NCBI RefSeq assembly: GCF_008806955.1
Contig: NZ_CP031727.1
Span: forward strand, 1,488,001-1,552,000
Origin: Cellvibrio sp. KY-YJ-3
Lineage (GTDB): Bacteria > Pseudomonadota > Gammaproteobacteria > Pseudomonadales > Cellvibrionaceae
Length of the DNA: 64,000 bases
Reading direction: 5' to 3'
In this document: in pieces, positions 55,288-64,000 of the stretch
Position numbering within the stretch: position 1 is the first letter of the stretch
Layout of the letters: each line of letters opens with the position of its first letter
The notes under the pieces: model-generated
Seen by the model: only the letters and a program-made list of their open reading frames with translations
The model's database searches: none
What the model was told of the DNA's origin: nothing
Position numbers and translations under genes: made by a program

Positions 55288-55785
55288 ATGGCATCCAAGC
55301 AAGAATTGTTAGAGCAAATGATTATCCCGGTTACTACGGCGTTGGGCTGTGAACTGTGGGGATTGGAGTATTTGACGCAGGGGCGTTACACCACTGTGCG
55401 CATCTTTATTGATGGCCCTAACGGTGTATCGCTGGAAGATTGCGAGCGTGTGAGTCGCCAGATTAGCAGTGTGTTTGATGTTGAAGATCCCATTGATGGC
55501 GAGTACACCCTGGAGGTTTCATCGCCGGGAATGGATCGCCCACTCTATAAAGAGTCGCAGTATGTACGTTATGTGGGTGAAACCATCAGTGTGCGTATGC
55601 GTATTGCCCGCGATGGGCGTCGCCGCTTTAAAGGTGTTGTGACCAAAGTGGAAAATGGTGATGTGTTTTTATTGGTCGACAATAAAGAGGTGCAATTGTC
55701 TATCGATACCATCGACAAGGCGAATGTTGAGCCGCGCTACGACGATCTAATGCGCCAGCATAATTTGCTCGACGATAAAGAGTAA
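55288..55785 (+). CDS. rimP: Ribosome maturation factor RimP
   Basis: A 165-residue factor that assists 30S assembly, helping uS12 incorporate. The N-terminal KH-like domain has LGCELWGLEYLTQGRYTTVRIFIDGPNGVSLEDCERVSRQIS, with YTLEVSSPGMDRPLY after it. The C-terminal SH3-like domain (about 85-165) ends YDDLMRQHNLLDDKE. The ATG at 55288 is the family start. It is the first protein gene of the rimP-nusA-infB-rbfA-truB-rpsO-pnp run. Confidence 0.95.
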   Translation: MASKQELLEQMIIPVTTALGCELWGLEYLTQGRYTTVRIFIDGPNGVSLEDCERVSRQISSVFDVEDPIDGEYTLEVSSPGMDRPLYKESQYVRYVGETISVRMRIARDGRRRFKGVVTKVENGDVFLLVDNKEVQLSIDTIDKANVEPRYDDLMRQHNLLDDKE

Positions 55786-55896
55786 TTGTAATAAATCGCT
55801 GCAAGAATCATTTTGCGGCGAATTGAGATGGAAAACGTCATTTATCTGGTGGGTGTGCGCACTTCACTGGCTTGAGGAGTTAACAGAGGCAAACCA

Positions 55897-57378
55897 ATGA
55901 ACAAAGAAATTTTGCTGGTCGCTGATGCGGTATCAAATGAGAAGGGTGTTGATAAGGAATTAATTTTCCAGGCGATTGAAATTGCACTCGCTACTGCCAC
56001 CAAAAAACGCTTTGATGAAGACTCAACTATCGAAGTTGCTATTAATCGCACTACCGGTGATTACGACACTTATCGTATTTGGGAAGTTGTTGCTGATGAT
56101 GCAATGGCAGAACTGGGTACCCAGTTGTATCTGGATGAAGCGCGCGATAAAGATGCCGGCCTTAAAGTGGGCGATATCTATCGCGAAAAAATTGAAAATG
56201 CGGAATTTGGTCGCATTGCAGCGCAAACTGCCAAACAAGTTATTGTGCAAAAAGTTCGCGAAGCCGAGCGCGCGCAAATGGTTGATGAATATCGCGACCG
56301 TATGGGTGAGTTGATTAGCGGTACTGTGAAAAAAGTTACGCGCGACAGCATTATTGTCGATTTGGGTAATAACGCCGAAGGTATTTTGCCGCGCGATCAA
56401 TTGATTGGTCGTGAAATTTTCCGCATGGGCGATCGTATCCGCGCCTTGTTGCTGGAAGTTCGCACTGAAGCGCGTGGGCCACAATTGTTGTTGAGCCGCT
56501 CCAATCCGCAAATGTTGGTGGAGCTGTTTAAAATCGAAGTGCCTGAGATTGCTGAAGAAGTGATTGAAATTAAAGGCGCGGCACGCGACCCCGGTTTGCG
56601 CGCAAAAATTGCGGTAAAAACCAACGATGGTCGTATTGATCCCGTGGGTGCTTGTGTCGGTATGCGCGGTTCGCGCGTACAAGCAGTATCTAACGAGTTG
56701 GGTGGCGAGCGTGTTGATATTGTGTTGTGGGACGATAACCCGGCGCAATTTGTTATCAACGCTATGTCACCTGCCGAAATTGAATCCATTGTGGTTGATG
56801 AAGATGCTGGCTCAATGGATCTCGCTGTCAATGAAGATAACCTCGCAATGGCAATTGGTCGCGGTGGTCAAAACGTGCGTCTTGCCTGCGAATTGACCGG
56901 CTGGAATATCAATGTCATGAGCGTTGCTGAATGGCAGTCCAAGCAAGAAGCGGAATCGGGCAGTTACATCAGCATGTTTATGAATGCGTTGGATGTGGAT
57001 GAAGATATCGCTGGTGTATTGGTCGAAGAAGGTTTTACTACGCTCGAAGAAGTTGCCTATGTGCCGCTGGAAGAAATGCTCGCCATTGACGGTTTTGATG
57101 AAACTATCGCCGAAGAATTGCGTGCGCGCGCCAAAGATGCCTTGCTGACACAAGCCTTGGCATCGGAAGAGCGTATCGAAGGTGTTGCACCGGCAGAAGA
57201 TCTGTTGGGTATGGAAGGTATGGATGAGGCGCTGGCAATTAGTTTGGCTAGTCGCGGCATAGTCACTATGGAAGATTTGGCTGAGCAATCCATTGATGAT
57301 TTATTGGATATAGAAGGTGTTGATGCGACTCGTGCCGCCGCACTGATTATGAAAGCGCGCGAGCCCTGGTTTGCCTAA
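55897..57378 (+). CDS. nusA: Transcription termination/antitermination protein NusA
   Basis: A 493-residue protein that modulates pausing, termination and antitermination. The N-terminal RNA-polymerase-binding region (1-130) is followed by an S1 domain ([25 protein letters not shown]) and two KH domains ([52 protein letters not shown]). Two C-terminal acidic HhH repeats ([33 protein letters not shown]) finish it. The normal two-AR-repeat architecture is present. infB begins 60 bases later. Confidence 0.97.
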   Translation: MNKEILLVADAVSNEKGVDKELIFQAIEIALATATKKRFDEDSTIEVAINRTTGDYDTYRIWEVVADDAMAELGTQLYLDEARDKDAGLKVGDIYREKIENAEFGRIAAQTAKQVIVQKVREAERAQMVDEYRDRMGELISGTVKKVTRDSIIVDLGNNAEGILPRDQLIGREIFRMGDRIRALLLEVRTEARGPQLLLSRSNPQMLVELFKIEVPEIAEEVIEIKGAARDPGLRAKIAVKTNDGRIDPVGACVGMRGSRVQAVSNELGGERVDIVLWDDNPAQFVINAMSPAEIESIVVDEDAGSMDLAVNEDNLAMAIGRGGQNVRLACELTGWNINVMSVAEWQSKQEAESGSYISMFMNALDVDEDIAGVLVEEGFTTLEEVAYVPLEEMLAIDGFDETIAEELRARAKDALLTQALASEERIEGVAPAEDLLGMEGMDEALAISLASRGIVTMEDLAEQSIDDLLDIEGVDATRAAALIMKAREPWFA

Positions 57379-57438
57379 GAGTGAGCCACTCCTGTGAGCA
57401 AAACCCTGTAGGCAACGAACAATCCCTGAGGAAAAACA

Positions 57439-60216
57439 ATGGCAGAAGTAACCGTTAACGAACTCGCCAAATCGATAGGTGCACCGGTAGAGCGTTTGCT
57501 CAAGCAAATGCAAGAAGCGGGTTTGCATCACAAGAATGCGGACGCAAAAGTTTCGGACGATGAGAAGCAGCGTTTGCTGACTTTTTTGAAGACCAGTCAT
57601 GGCGAGGCCGCCAGTGAGCCAACCAAAATCACTTTGCAGCGCAAAATCACCACTACCATTAAAACCGGTACGGGTAATGCAAAGAAAACCGTGAATGTTG
57701 AAGTGCGTAAAAAGCGCACTTACATCAAGCGCGAGGATGAAGTGGCTGAATCGGCAACGTTTGATACCCCTGAAGCTGAGCAAGAGCCGGCAGTAGTTGA
57801 AGCTATTCCTGAGCCGGTAGTGGTTCAGGCAGAAGTTGTGCCCGAGCCTGAGCCAGTAGTGGTGCCCGAACCTGAGCCAGCGGCTGTCGCTGAAGTGGCT
57901 GATGCCTCTGTTGCAGTGGAGGCACCTTCCCATCGCATTTCATTTACCGATGGTATCGAAGAAAAACGCCGCGCTGCTATTGAGCGTCGCCAGGCGGAAG
58001 AAGCTGCACGCCAAGCTGAACTGAAAGCAAAAGAAGATGCAAAACGCGCCGCCGAAGAAGCCAAGCGCAATCCGGTTCGCACCGAGAAGCCTGCGGAGAA
58101 ATCAGCGGGTCAAGCACCTGCTAAAACCGCTCGTCCCGATGCGCGCGGCCCAGCCAAAGGCAAGCCAGCGGTTGCGATTATTGCGCCACCGGCCGACAAA
58201 GAAGATACCAAACACGGTCACGGCCATGGTCACAAAAAGAGTCATCACAAAGCGGATGATATCGATGATGATTCAGAGCGCAGTAAACGTGGTGCTGGCA
58301 AGGCTGTTAAAAAGGGCGCGCCGTCCAAAAAGAACCCCAAATTGGAATTGCTTGATTTTGTTGCTGATGATGGTGAAGACAGTGATGTATTAGCCCGTCG
58401 CAGTCATTTGCGCGCCAGCCATAAAAAGCACAACAAACACGCCTTTAAAAAGCCGACCACTAAAATTGTGCACGAAGTGAATGTGCCGGAAACGATTGCG
58501 GTATCAGAACTGGCACAGCGCCTCACGGTTAAAGTGGGTGAAGTGATCAAGCGCCTGATGAAGATGGGCGTGATGGCCTCGATGAACGAATCGATCGATC
58601 AGGACACTGCGGTGTTGCTGGTTGAAGAGATGGGGCATCAGGCGGTTCTGGTCAGCGAAAACGACATCGAACACGCACTGGAAAAATCCCTCGAAACCGA
58701 AGGTGATCTGGTACAGCGCGCGCCGGTAGTTACCGTAATGGGTCACGTTGACCATGGTAAAACCTCGCTGCTCGACTACATCCGCGAAGCCAAAGTGGCA
58801 GCGGGCGAAGCCGGTGGCATCACCCAGCATATCGGTGCTTACCGTGTATCGACTTCACGCGGCGAAATCACCTTCCTCGACACTCCCGGTCACGCCGCGT
58901 TTACCGCAATGCGCGCCCGTGGTGCCAAGGCAACTGACGTGGTGATTCTGGTAGTGGCTGCGGACGACGGTGTTATGCCGCAGACTGAAGAAGCGATTCT
59001 TCACGCCCGCGCTGCCGGTGTGCCTATCGTTGTTGCCATCAACAAGTGTGATAAGCCTTCTGCTGATCCGGACCGTGTAACTAATGAATTGGTAGTGAAG
59101 GGTGTTATCCCTGAAAACTACGGTGGCGATACCCAGTTTATCCAAGTGTCGGCGCACACAGGCCAGGGTATTGATGAGCTGCTTGAAGCTATCTCGTTGC
59201 AAGCCGAAGTGCTGGAATTGCATGCGGTACCAAGTGCAGCGGCCAAAGGTGTGGTGATTGAAGCGCGTGTCGATAAAGGTCGCGGTACTGTTGCCACCAT
59301 CCTTGTGCAACAAGGTACTTTGAAGCAGGGCGATTTGATCCTTGCTGGTCAAAGTTATGGTCGTGTGCGTGCGATGAGTAACGAACGCGGCCAGCAAGTG
59401 ACTGAAGCCGGTCCGTCTACCCCGGTTGAAATTCTGGGTCTGGATACCGCACCAAGCGCTGGCGATGATTTTGTGGTGCTGACTGACGAGCGTAAAGCCC
59501 GTGAAGTTGCCCAATTCCGTGCCGAGAAAGAGCGTAAAGAGAAGCTTGCACGCTTCCAGGCATCCAAGTTGGAGAACATGTTCTCCAATATGGAAGCGGG
59601 TCAGAAGAAAAATCTGACTGTTGTGGTTAAAGCGGATGTGCGCGGTTCACTCGAAGCGATCATGGCGTCACTCAACGACATTGGTAACGATGAAGTACAA
59701 GTGAACATTATCTCTTCCGGTATCGGCGGCATTACCGAAAATGATGTGAACCTGGCGATTACCTCCGGTGCCATCATTGTTGGCTTTAACGTGCGCGCCG
59801 ACAGCACTACCCGTCGCATGGCGGAGTCTGAAGGTGTTGATATTCGCTACTACAGCATCATTTACCAATTGCTGGACGAAGTGAAAGCAGCGCTGAGCGG
59901 TATGCTTGATCCAGAGCGTGTTGAGACCATTGTTGGTATCGCCAATGTACGTGAAGTGTTCAATTCGCCGAAATTCGGCCAGGTTGCTGGTTGCATGGTG
60001 ATTGAGGGTACCGTATCGCGTAACAAGCCGATCCGTGTACTGCGCGACAACGTGGTGATCTTCACCGGCGAACTCGAATCCTTGCGTCGTTTCAAAGACG
60101 ATGTTGCCGAAGTGCGCAATGGTTTTGAGTGTGGTATCGGCGTGAAGAACTACGACGTAAAAGTCGGCGATCAGATCGAAGTCTACGAAGTGAAAGAGGT
60201 GGCGCGCCAGCTCTAA
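57439..60216 (+). CDS. infB: Translation initiation factor IF-2
   Basis: GTPase (925 aa) that places fMet-tRNA on the 30S P site and drives subunit joining; it acts on the tRNA encoded upstream. An IF2_N domain ([22 protein letters not shown]) is followed by a long charged, Pro/Glu/Val-rich linker with a His-rich stretch ([13 protein letters not shown]). A second IF2_N-like element leads to the G domain: GHVDHGKTS (G1), DTPGH (G3) and NKCD (G4). Domains II-IV follow, ending [10 protein letters not shown]. Inner GTG/ATG starts for short isoforms are not analysed. Confidence 0.97.
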   Translation: MAEVTVNELAKSIGAPVERLLKQMQEAGLHHKNADAKVSDDEKQRLLTFLKTSHGEAASEPTKITLQRKITTTIKTGTGNAKKTVNVEVRKKRTYIKREDEVAESATFDTPEAEQEPAVVEAIPEPVVVQAEVVPEPEPVVVPEPEPAAVAEVADASVAVEAPSHRISFTDGIEEKRRAAIERRQAEEAARQAELKAKEDAKRAAEEAKRNPVRTEKPAEKSAGQAPAKTARPDARGPAKGKPAVAIIAPPADKEDTKHGHGHGHKKSHHKADDIDDDSERSKRGAGKAVKKGAPSKKNPKLELLDFVADDGEDSDVLARRSHLRASHKKHNKHAFKKPTTKIVHEVNVPETIAVSELAQRLTVKVGEVIKRLMKMGVMASMNESIDQDTAVLLVEEMGHQAVLVSENDIEHALEKSLETEGDLVQRAPVVTVMGHVDHGKTSLLDYIREAKVAAGEAGGITQHIGAYRVSTSRGEITFLDTPGHAAFTAMRARGAKATDVVILVVAADDGVMPQTEEAILHARAAGVPIVVAINKCDKPSADPDRVTNELVVKGVIPENYGGDTQFIQVSAHTGQGIDELLEAISLQAEVLELHAVPSAAAKGVVIEARVDKGRGTVATILVQQGTLKQGDLILAGQSYGRVRAMSNERGQQVTEAGPSTPVEILGLDTAPSAGDDFVVLTDERKAREVAQFRAEKERKEKLARFQASKLENMFSNMEAGQKKNLTVVVKADVRGSLEAIMASLNDIGNDEVQVNIISSGIGGITENDVNLAITSGAIIVGFNVRADSTTRRMAESEGVDIRYYSIIYQLLDEVKAALSGMLDPERVETIVGIANVREVFNSPKFGQVAGCMVIEGTVSRNKPIRVLRDNVVIFTGELESLRRFKDDVAEVRNGFECGIGVKNYDVKVGDQIEVYEVKEVARQL

Positions 60217-60234
60217 GCCCGGCGCAAGGCCCGC

Positions 60235-60270
60235 GCCCCACTCCTGTCATGGGAGTGGGGCTTTGTTATT
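60235..60270 (+). terminator. Terminator-like hairpin between infB and rbfA
   Basis: GCCCCACTCC and GGAGTGGGGC form a perfect 10-base stem with a seven-base loop, followed by a T-rich stretch (CTTTGTTATTTTT). It lies inside a conserved operon, so it is probably a partial terminator or processing signal. Confidence 0.65.
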
Positions 60271-60289
60271 TTTAAGAGGTTAATGGCGC

Positions 60290-60712
60290 ATGCCAAGAGA
60301 ATTTACCCGTTCAGACCGAGTTTCCGATGCCATCCAGCGCATACTGGCCCAGGTAATTCGCAGCGAAATTCGCGACCCGCGTATCGGGATGGTGAATATC
60401 AATGAAGTCACCGTCACCCGCGATATGGCTTACGCCAAGGTCTATGTAACCTTTGTCGGTGTTGATGACGAAAAAGACAGCATCACAGCAGCCTCGATTC
60501 TGAATAAGGCGAGCGGTTTTTTGCGCACCTTTATCGCCAGGGAATTGAGCATGCGCACCGTGCCCAAGTTGCAATTTATTTACGACAAAACCTCCGTTAA
60601 AGGCCAGGCGCTGTCCACCTTAATCGAGCGGGCATTAAAAGAAGACAGTCTGCACCAGCACGATGAAGAGCCTGCCAGCGATGCAGCGCCCGACGATACT
60701 AAGGGCGAGTAA
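60290..60712 (+). CDS. rbfA: Ribosome-binding factor A
   Basis: A 140-residue KH-fold protein that matures the 5' end of 16S rRNA and helps cold adaptation. It starts MPREFTRSDRVSDAIQRILAQVIRSEIRDPRIGMVNINEVTVTRDMAYAKVYVTFVG, the family core. The late LRTFIARELSMRTVPKLQFIYD block is also present. The C-terminal tail is acidic (EEPASDAAPDDTKGE). It lies between infB and truB (six-base gap to truB), as usual. Confidence 0.97.
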   Translation: MPREFTRSDRVSDAIQRILAQVIRSEIRDPRIGMVNINEVTVTRDMAYAKVYVTFVGVDDEKDSITAASILNKASGFLRTFIARELSMRTVPKLQFIYDKTSVKGQALSTLIERALKEDSLHQHDEEPASDAAPDDTKGE

Positions 60713-60718
60713 TTATTC

Positions 60719-61708
60719 ATGGCACGTAGAAAAGGCCGTCCAGTCGATGGCGTATTGTTGTTGCACAAACCGGCAGGCATGACTTCCAACCATGCCTTGC
60801 AGCGCGCCAAGCGTTTGTTTTTCGTAGAGAAAGCCGGTCATACCGGTGCGCTTGACCCGCTTGCTACCGGTGTTTTGCCTCTGTGTTTTGGTGAGGCGAC
60901 CAAGTTTTCGCAATTTTTGCTCGATGCTGATAAAGGCTATCGCACCTGTATTCGCCTGGGCGCGACTACCGATACCTGCGATGCCGACGGTGAAATCCTC
61001 GAACAAAAATCCACAGCAGGGATTACACGTCCGCAAGTTGAGGCGGCGCTCAAACCGCTGATTGGCGATATCTTGCAAGTCCCACCCATGTATTCCGCAT
61101 TGAAGCTCAATGGCCAGCCGCTTTATAAGATGGCGCGTCAGGGGGTTGAAGTCGAGCGTGCCCCGCGTCCGGTCACGATTCACAGCATTGATATTCTTGC
61201 TTTTCGCGCGGGTGAAGAGGCCGAAGTTGAGCTGGATATCCGCTGTACCAAGGGCACCTATATTCGCTCCATTGCGGTGGATCTCGGTGAAGCTTTGGGC
61301 TGCGGTGGCCATGTCAAAACCCTGCATCGCTCGGCCGCAGGTCTATTTAATGAAGATCAGTGTGTAACATTGGAAGAATTGCAGGCTCGCTTCGATGAAG
61401 AGCAGGCAGCAAGTGGTGATGAAGCTGCTTATGCCGCGCTTGATAGCTACTTGCTCAGCGCCGATGCACCCGTCGCCAGCTTGCCCGCCGTAGACTTACC
61501 CGCCAATAGCGCCCATTACTTCCGTATGGGCAACCCGGTCATGGTGTCCAAGGTCTATCGATTTGGCGAGCAAGGTGCTATTGTGCGCGTCTTTTGTGCA
61601 GAAACCGAACAATCGCCGCGCGCGTTTCTCGGTTTAGGCAGTATCACCGATGAAGGTGGTGTAGCCCCTAAACGAATTTTGGCCAACCGCTCATCCAACG
61701 AAACCTAG
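60719..61708 (+). CDS. truB: tRNA pseudouridine-55 synthase
   Basis: Converts U55 in the T-loop of tRNAs to pseudouridine (329 aa). The catalytic Asp is in HTGALDPLATGVLPLCFGEATKF. It begins RKGRPVDGVLLLHKPAGMTSNHALQ and includes RCTKGTYIRSIAVDLGEALGCGGHVKTLHRSAAG. A C-terminal PUA-like region (about 240-329) with MGNPVM and VRVFCAETE follows. Overlap with rbfA is avoided by six bases. rpsO follows after 177 bases of leader. Confidence 0.97.
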   Translation: MARRKGRPVDGVLLLHKPAGMTSNHALQRAKRLFFVEKAGHTGALDPLATGVLPLCFGEATKFSQFLLDADKGYRTCIRLGATTDTCDADGEILEQKSTAGITRPQVEAALKPLIGDILQVPPMYSALKLNGQPLYKMARQGVEVERAPRPVTIHSIDILAFRAGEEAEVELDIRCTKGTYIRSIAVDLGEALGCGGHVKTLHRSAAGLFNEDQCVTLEELQARFDEEQAASGDEAAYAALDSYLLSADAPVASLPAVDLPANSAHYFRMGNPVMVSKVYRFGEQGAIVRVFCAETEQSPRAFLGLGSITDEGGVAPKRILANRSSNET

Positions 61709-61885
61709 GTTGGAAACGGATTGAGCGGGGTAAAAGAATTTATCGAGACGGCAATTTGCCAATCGATAAAAAGCCGCGACTGACATCCATCGCTTTATAA
61801 GCGCCGGATAATCACCGCAACAACCCACCTGTAAATATGCACGGGCGGGCTGTAATTAAATTGCATATTAATTGAGGAAAACATC

Positions 61886-62155
61886 ATGGCACTGAGTGCT
61901 TCTGAAAAAGCTGCAATCGTTAAAGAGTACCAACAAGCAGAAGGCGATACTGGTTCGCCCGAAGTTCAAGTAGCTTTGTTGACTATCAACATCAACAAAC
62001 TGCAAGGTCACTTCGCTAGCCATAAGGCTGACCACCATTCACGTCGCGGCCTGATCCGCATGGTAAACGCCCGTCGTAAATTGTTGGACTACCTGAAAGG
62101 TAAGGACTCTTCTCGTTACGTTGCTCTGATTCAAAAATTAGGTCTGCGCCGTTAA
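61886..62155 (+). CDS. rpsO: 30S ribosomal protein S15 (uS15)
   Basis: Primary 16S rRNA-binding protein (89 aa) that anchors the central domain and the B4 bridge. The family core is [26 protein letters not shown] and [39 protein letters not shown]. In E. coli S15 represses its own mRNA through a leader pseudoknot; the 170-base upstream leader here may serve similarly but I did not model it. A clear terminator follows the stop. Confidence 0.98.
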   Translation: MALSASEKAAIVKEYQQAEGDTGSPEVQVALLTININKLQGHFASHKADHHSRRGLIRMVNARRKLLDYLKGKDSSRYVALIQKLGLRR

Positions 62156-62163
62156 GTTTGTCC

Positions 62164-62192
62164 AGTGCCCGCTTTGCGGGCACTTTTATTTT
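62164..62192 (+). terminator. rpsO terminator
   Basis: AGTGCCCGC and GCGGGCACT form a nine-base stem with a TTT loop, followed by TTTATTTTG. It separates rpsO from pnp, as in E. coli where both terminator and read-through are used. Confidence 0.88.
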
Positions 62193-62371
62193 GTAGTTTT
62201 AGTTTCTGAAAATAGAAAGTGATTAGGGAATTGCGCTGGTGAGAGTAAAAATTAGCGCCCGGGCAGGATGCACATGATTAATGATTTTTTATTGAGCTGA
62301 ATGAAAAGAACAAACTTAAGACGCGTAACAATTAACGCAAATGATTTTTAGTGAAAACAAAGGATAAAAGA

Positions 62372-64000
62372 GTGAATCCGATTATTAAAAAGTTCCAATA
62401 CGGCAACCAAACCGTAACCCTCGAAACTGGCCGTATTGCGCGTCAAGCAACCGGTGCAGTGATGGCAACTATGGGTGAAGTATCTGTACTTTGCACCGTT
62501 GTTGGTGCAAAACAAGCATCACCAGGCCAGGATTTCTTCCCACTGTCTGTGCATTACCAGGAAAAAAGCTACGCCGCTGGCCGTATCCCCGGCGGTTATT
62601 TGAAGCGTGAAGGCCGTCCTTCTGAAAAAGAAACCCTGACTTCGCGTTTGATCGATCGTCCCATTCGTCCATTGTTCCCCGAAGGTTTCCTCAACGAAGT
62701 GCAAGTAGTTTGCACCGTGGTATCAACTGACAAGCAATACGATCCCGATATCGTGGCGATGATTGGTACCTCAGCCGCATTGGCTATCTCCGGTATTCCA
62801 TTCAACGGCCCAATCGGTGGCGCGCGTGTTGGTTACACCCAGGAAGAGGGTTACATCCTCAACCCAAGCTTCAAGCAACTCGAAACTTCCGAGTTGGACA
62901 TGGTGGTTGCCGGTACTAAAGATGCCGTGTTGATGGTGGAATCTGAAGCAAAAGAATTGCCAGAAGATATTATGCTCGGCGCCGTTCTTTACGCTCACCA
63001 GGAAATGCAAGCTGTAGTACAAGCTTGTGTGGAATTGGCGCGCGATGCGGGCAAACCGCGTTGGGAGTGGCAGCCAGTTGCCGTTAAAGCGGGTTTGACT
63101 GACGCGTTGCTCAAAGGTTTTGGCGACTCAATCGGTATGGCTTACCGCATTACCGATAAAGCAAAACGTTACGACCGTCTGGGCGAGCTGCGCAATCAAG
63201 CGGTTGCTGAATTGGCGACAGAATCGACTGGTTTTACTGCCGATGAAGTGAAAGCCGAATTCGGCATGGTTGAATACCGTTTAGTGCGTTCACGCATTGT
63301 AGCGGGCGAGCCACGTATCGATGGTCGCGACAACAAAACCGTTCGCCCCATTCAAGTTGAAGTTGGCGTGTTGGGCAAAGCGCACGGTTCTGCATTGTTC
63401 ACTCGTGGTGAGACGCAAGCGCTCGTAGTAGCGACCTTGGGTAACGCGCGTGATGCACAAATTATCGACTTCCTCGAAGGCTCCAAAAAAGACGCATTCA
63501 TGCTGCACTACAACTTCCCGCCGTTCTCGGTAGGTGAATGTGGTCGTATGGGCGCTACTGGTCGTCGTGAAATCGGTCACGGCCGTTTGGCGCGTCGCGG
63601 TGTCACTTCGGTACTGCCAAAAGAATCTGATTTCCCTTACACCCTGCGTGTAGTGAGTGAAATTACTGAATCTAACGGTTCAAGCTCAATGGCTTCTGTA
63701 TGTGGTGCGAGCCTGGCGTTGATGGATGCCGGTGTTCCACTCAAAGCACCAGTAGCCGGTATTGCCATGGGCCTCGTAAAAGAAGCTAACGGCTTTGCGG
63801 TATTGACCGACATCCTCGGCGACGAAGATCATTTGGGCGATATGGACTTTAAAGTGGCCGGTACCACCAGCGGTGTAACTGCACTGCAAATGGATATCAA
63901 AATCGAAGGTATCACCGAAGAGATTATGGAGATCGCCCTGGAGCAAGCTCTGGCCGCGCGTTTACACATTCTCGGTGAAATGAACAAAGTGCTGCCAAGT
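62372..64000 (+). CDS. pnp: Polyribonucleotide nucleotidyltransferase, N-terminal part
   Basis: Phosphorolytic 3' exonuclease (543 codons visible, about three quarters; runs off the end in frame). The GTG at 62372 follows an AAAGGA-containing site and begins [19 protein letters not shown]. The first RNase-PH domain has [15 protein letters not shown]. An alpha-helical linker follows (about 220-305), then the second RNase-PH domain, with [28 protein letters not shown] and GHGRLARRG. Phosphate-site residues [18 protein letters not shown] are present. It is the mRNA decay partner of PcnB, encoded earlier in the window. Confidence 0.95.
   Translation, partial: MNPIIKKFQYGNQTVTLETGRIARQATGAVMATMGEVSVLCTVVGAKQASPGQDFFPLSVHYQEKSYAAGRIPGGYLKREGRPSEKETLTSRLIDRPIRPLFPEGFLNEVQVVCTVVSTDKQYDPDIVAMIGTSAALAISGIPFNGPIGGARVGYTQEEGYILNPSFKQLETSELDMVVAGTKDAVLMVESEAKELPEDIMLGAVLYAHQEMQAVVQACVELARDAGKPRWEWQPVAVKAGLTDALLKGFGDSIGMAYRITDKAKRYDRLGELRNQAVAELATESTGFTADEVKAEFGMVEYRLVRSRIVAGEPRIDGRDNKTVRPIQVEVGVLGKAHGSALFTRGETQALVVATLGNARDAQIIDFLEGSKKDAFMLHYNFPPFSVGECGRMGATGRREIGHGRLARRGVTSVLPKESDFPYTLRVVSEITESNGSSSMASVCGASLALMDAGVPLKAPVAGIAMGLVKEANGFAVLTDILGDEDHLGDMDFKVAGTTSGVTALQMDIKIEGITEEIMEIALEQALAARLHILGEMNKVLPS

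Noticed and set aside
55077-55352. A 91-residue membrane-like frame overlapping rimP
   Set aside because: It runs through the leader terminator and into rimP in another frame, with no good ribosome site. RimP is clearly the real gene.
57432-57439. AAAAACAA at the infB start as a Crc/Hfq target site
   Set aside because: It is a single motif match in an A-rich ribosome-binding region of a housekeeping gene, so chance is the better explanation.

Overview
The window is a 64 kb piece of a gammaproteobacterial chromosome. It is most like Cellvibrio or a close relative. Gene order repeatedly matches Pseudomonas: dksA-gluQ-cbrX-cbrA-cbrB-crcZ-pcnB-folK-(dNK)-panB, ponA<>pilMNOPQ-aroK-aroB-damX-like, priA-SPOR-hslVU-DUF971 and fMet tRNA-rimP-nusA-infB-rbfA-truB-rpsO-pnp. 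Base composition is moderate, a stand-alone family-10 pectate lyase is present, and bioH and bioC are fused. The genus is inferred, not proven. I see no prophage, insertion sequence or CRISPR array.

Layout. 1-3.5 kb: sulfate ABC importer (end of the binding protein, cysT, cysW, cysA). 3.5-6.7 kb: LysE exporter, two small proteins of unknown function and a pectate lyase. 6.8-17.4 kb, all on the minus strand: panB, deoxynucleoside kinase, folK, pcnB, a CrcZ-like small RNA, cbrB, cbrA, a cbrX-like small membrane protein, gluQ and dksA. 17.6-24.4 kb: sfsA, EamA transporter, DUF4136 lipoprotein, uppP, esterase, YejM-like sulfatase and DUF971. 24.5-29.4 kb: hslU, hslV, SPOR protein, priA. 29.7-31.2 kb: HiPIP, rpmE, nuclease. 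31.2-42.2 kb: PBP1A divergent from pilMNOPQ-aroKB and a DamX-like protein. 42.2-47.9 kb: gcvH, gcvT, PEBP, an FHA membrane protein with a trypsin-like protease, comF. 48-53.4 kb: bioB-bioF-bioHC-bioD and a DUF2459 lipoprotein. 53.5-64 kb: a flagellar-rod-like small protein, a SprA-like protein, initiator tRNA, then rimP-nusA-infB-rbfA-truB-rpsO-pnp, with pnp running off the end.

The most interesting segment is the 826-base gap between cbrB and pcnB. Read on the minus strand it holds a cluster of TGTTAC/GTAACA half-sites (one exact pair 14 bases apart), a possible IHF site and a near-consensus sigma-54 promoter. These are followed by a transcript of about 400 nt. Its first half is packed with AAnAAnAA motifs and it ends at a strong intrinsic terminator. 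This is the architecture and position of Pseudomonas CrcZ, the decoy RNA that titrates Hfq/Crc to relieve carbon catabolite repression. The neighbouring CbrA sensor and the CbrB activator (with GAFTGA loop) are intact, so a full CbrAB-CrcZ relay seems encoded here outside Pseudomonas.

Other points worth checking are an apparent +1 frameshift in a T8 tract that separates the PilQ signal peptide from its mature part, a BioH-BioC fusion under a probable BirA operator that overlaps the bioB -35 box, an rpmE promoter nested inside a terminator stem-loop, and start codons that sit inside or against terminators (gluQ, the nuclease).
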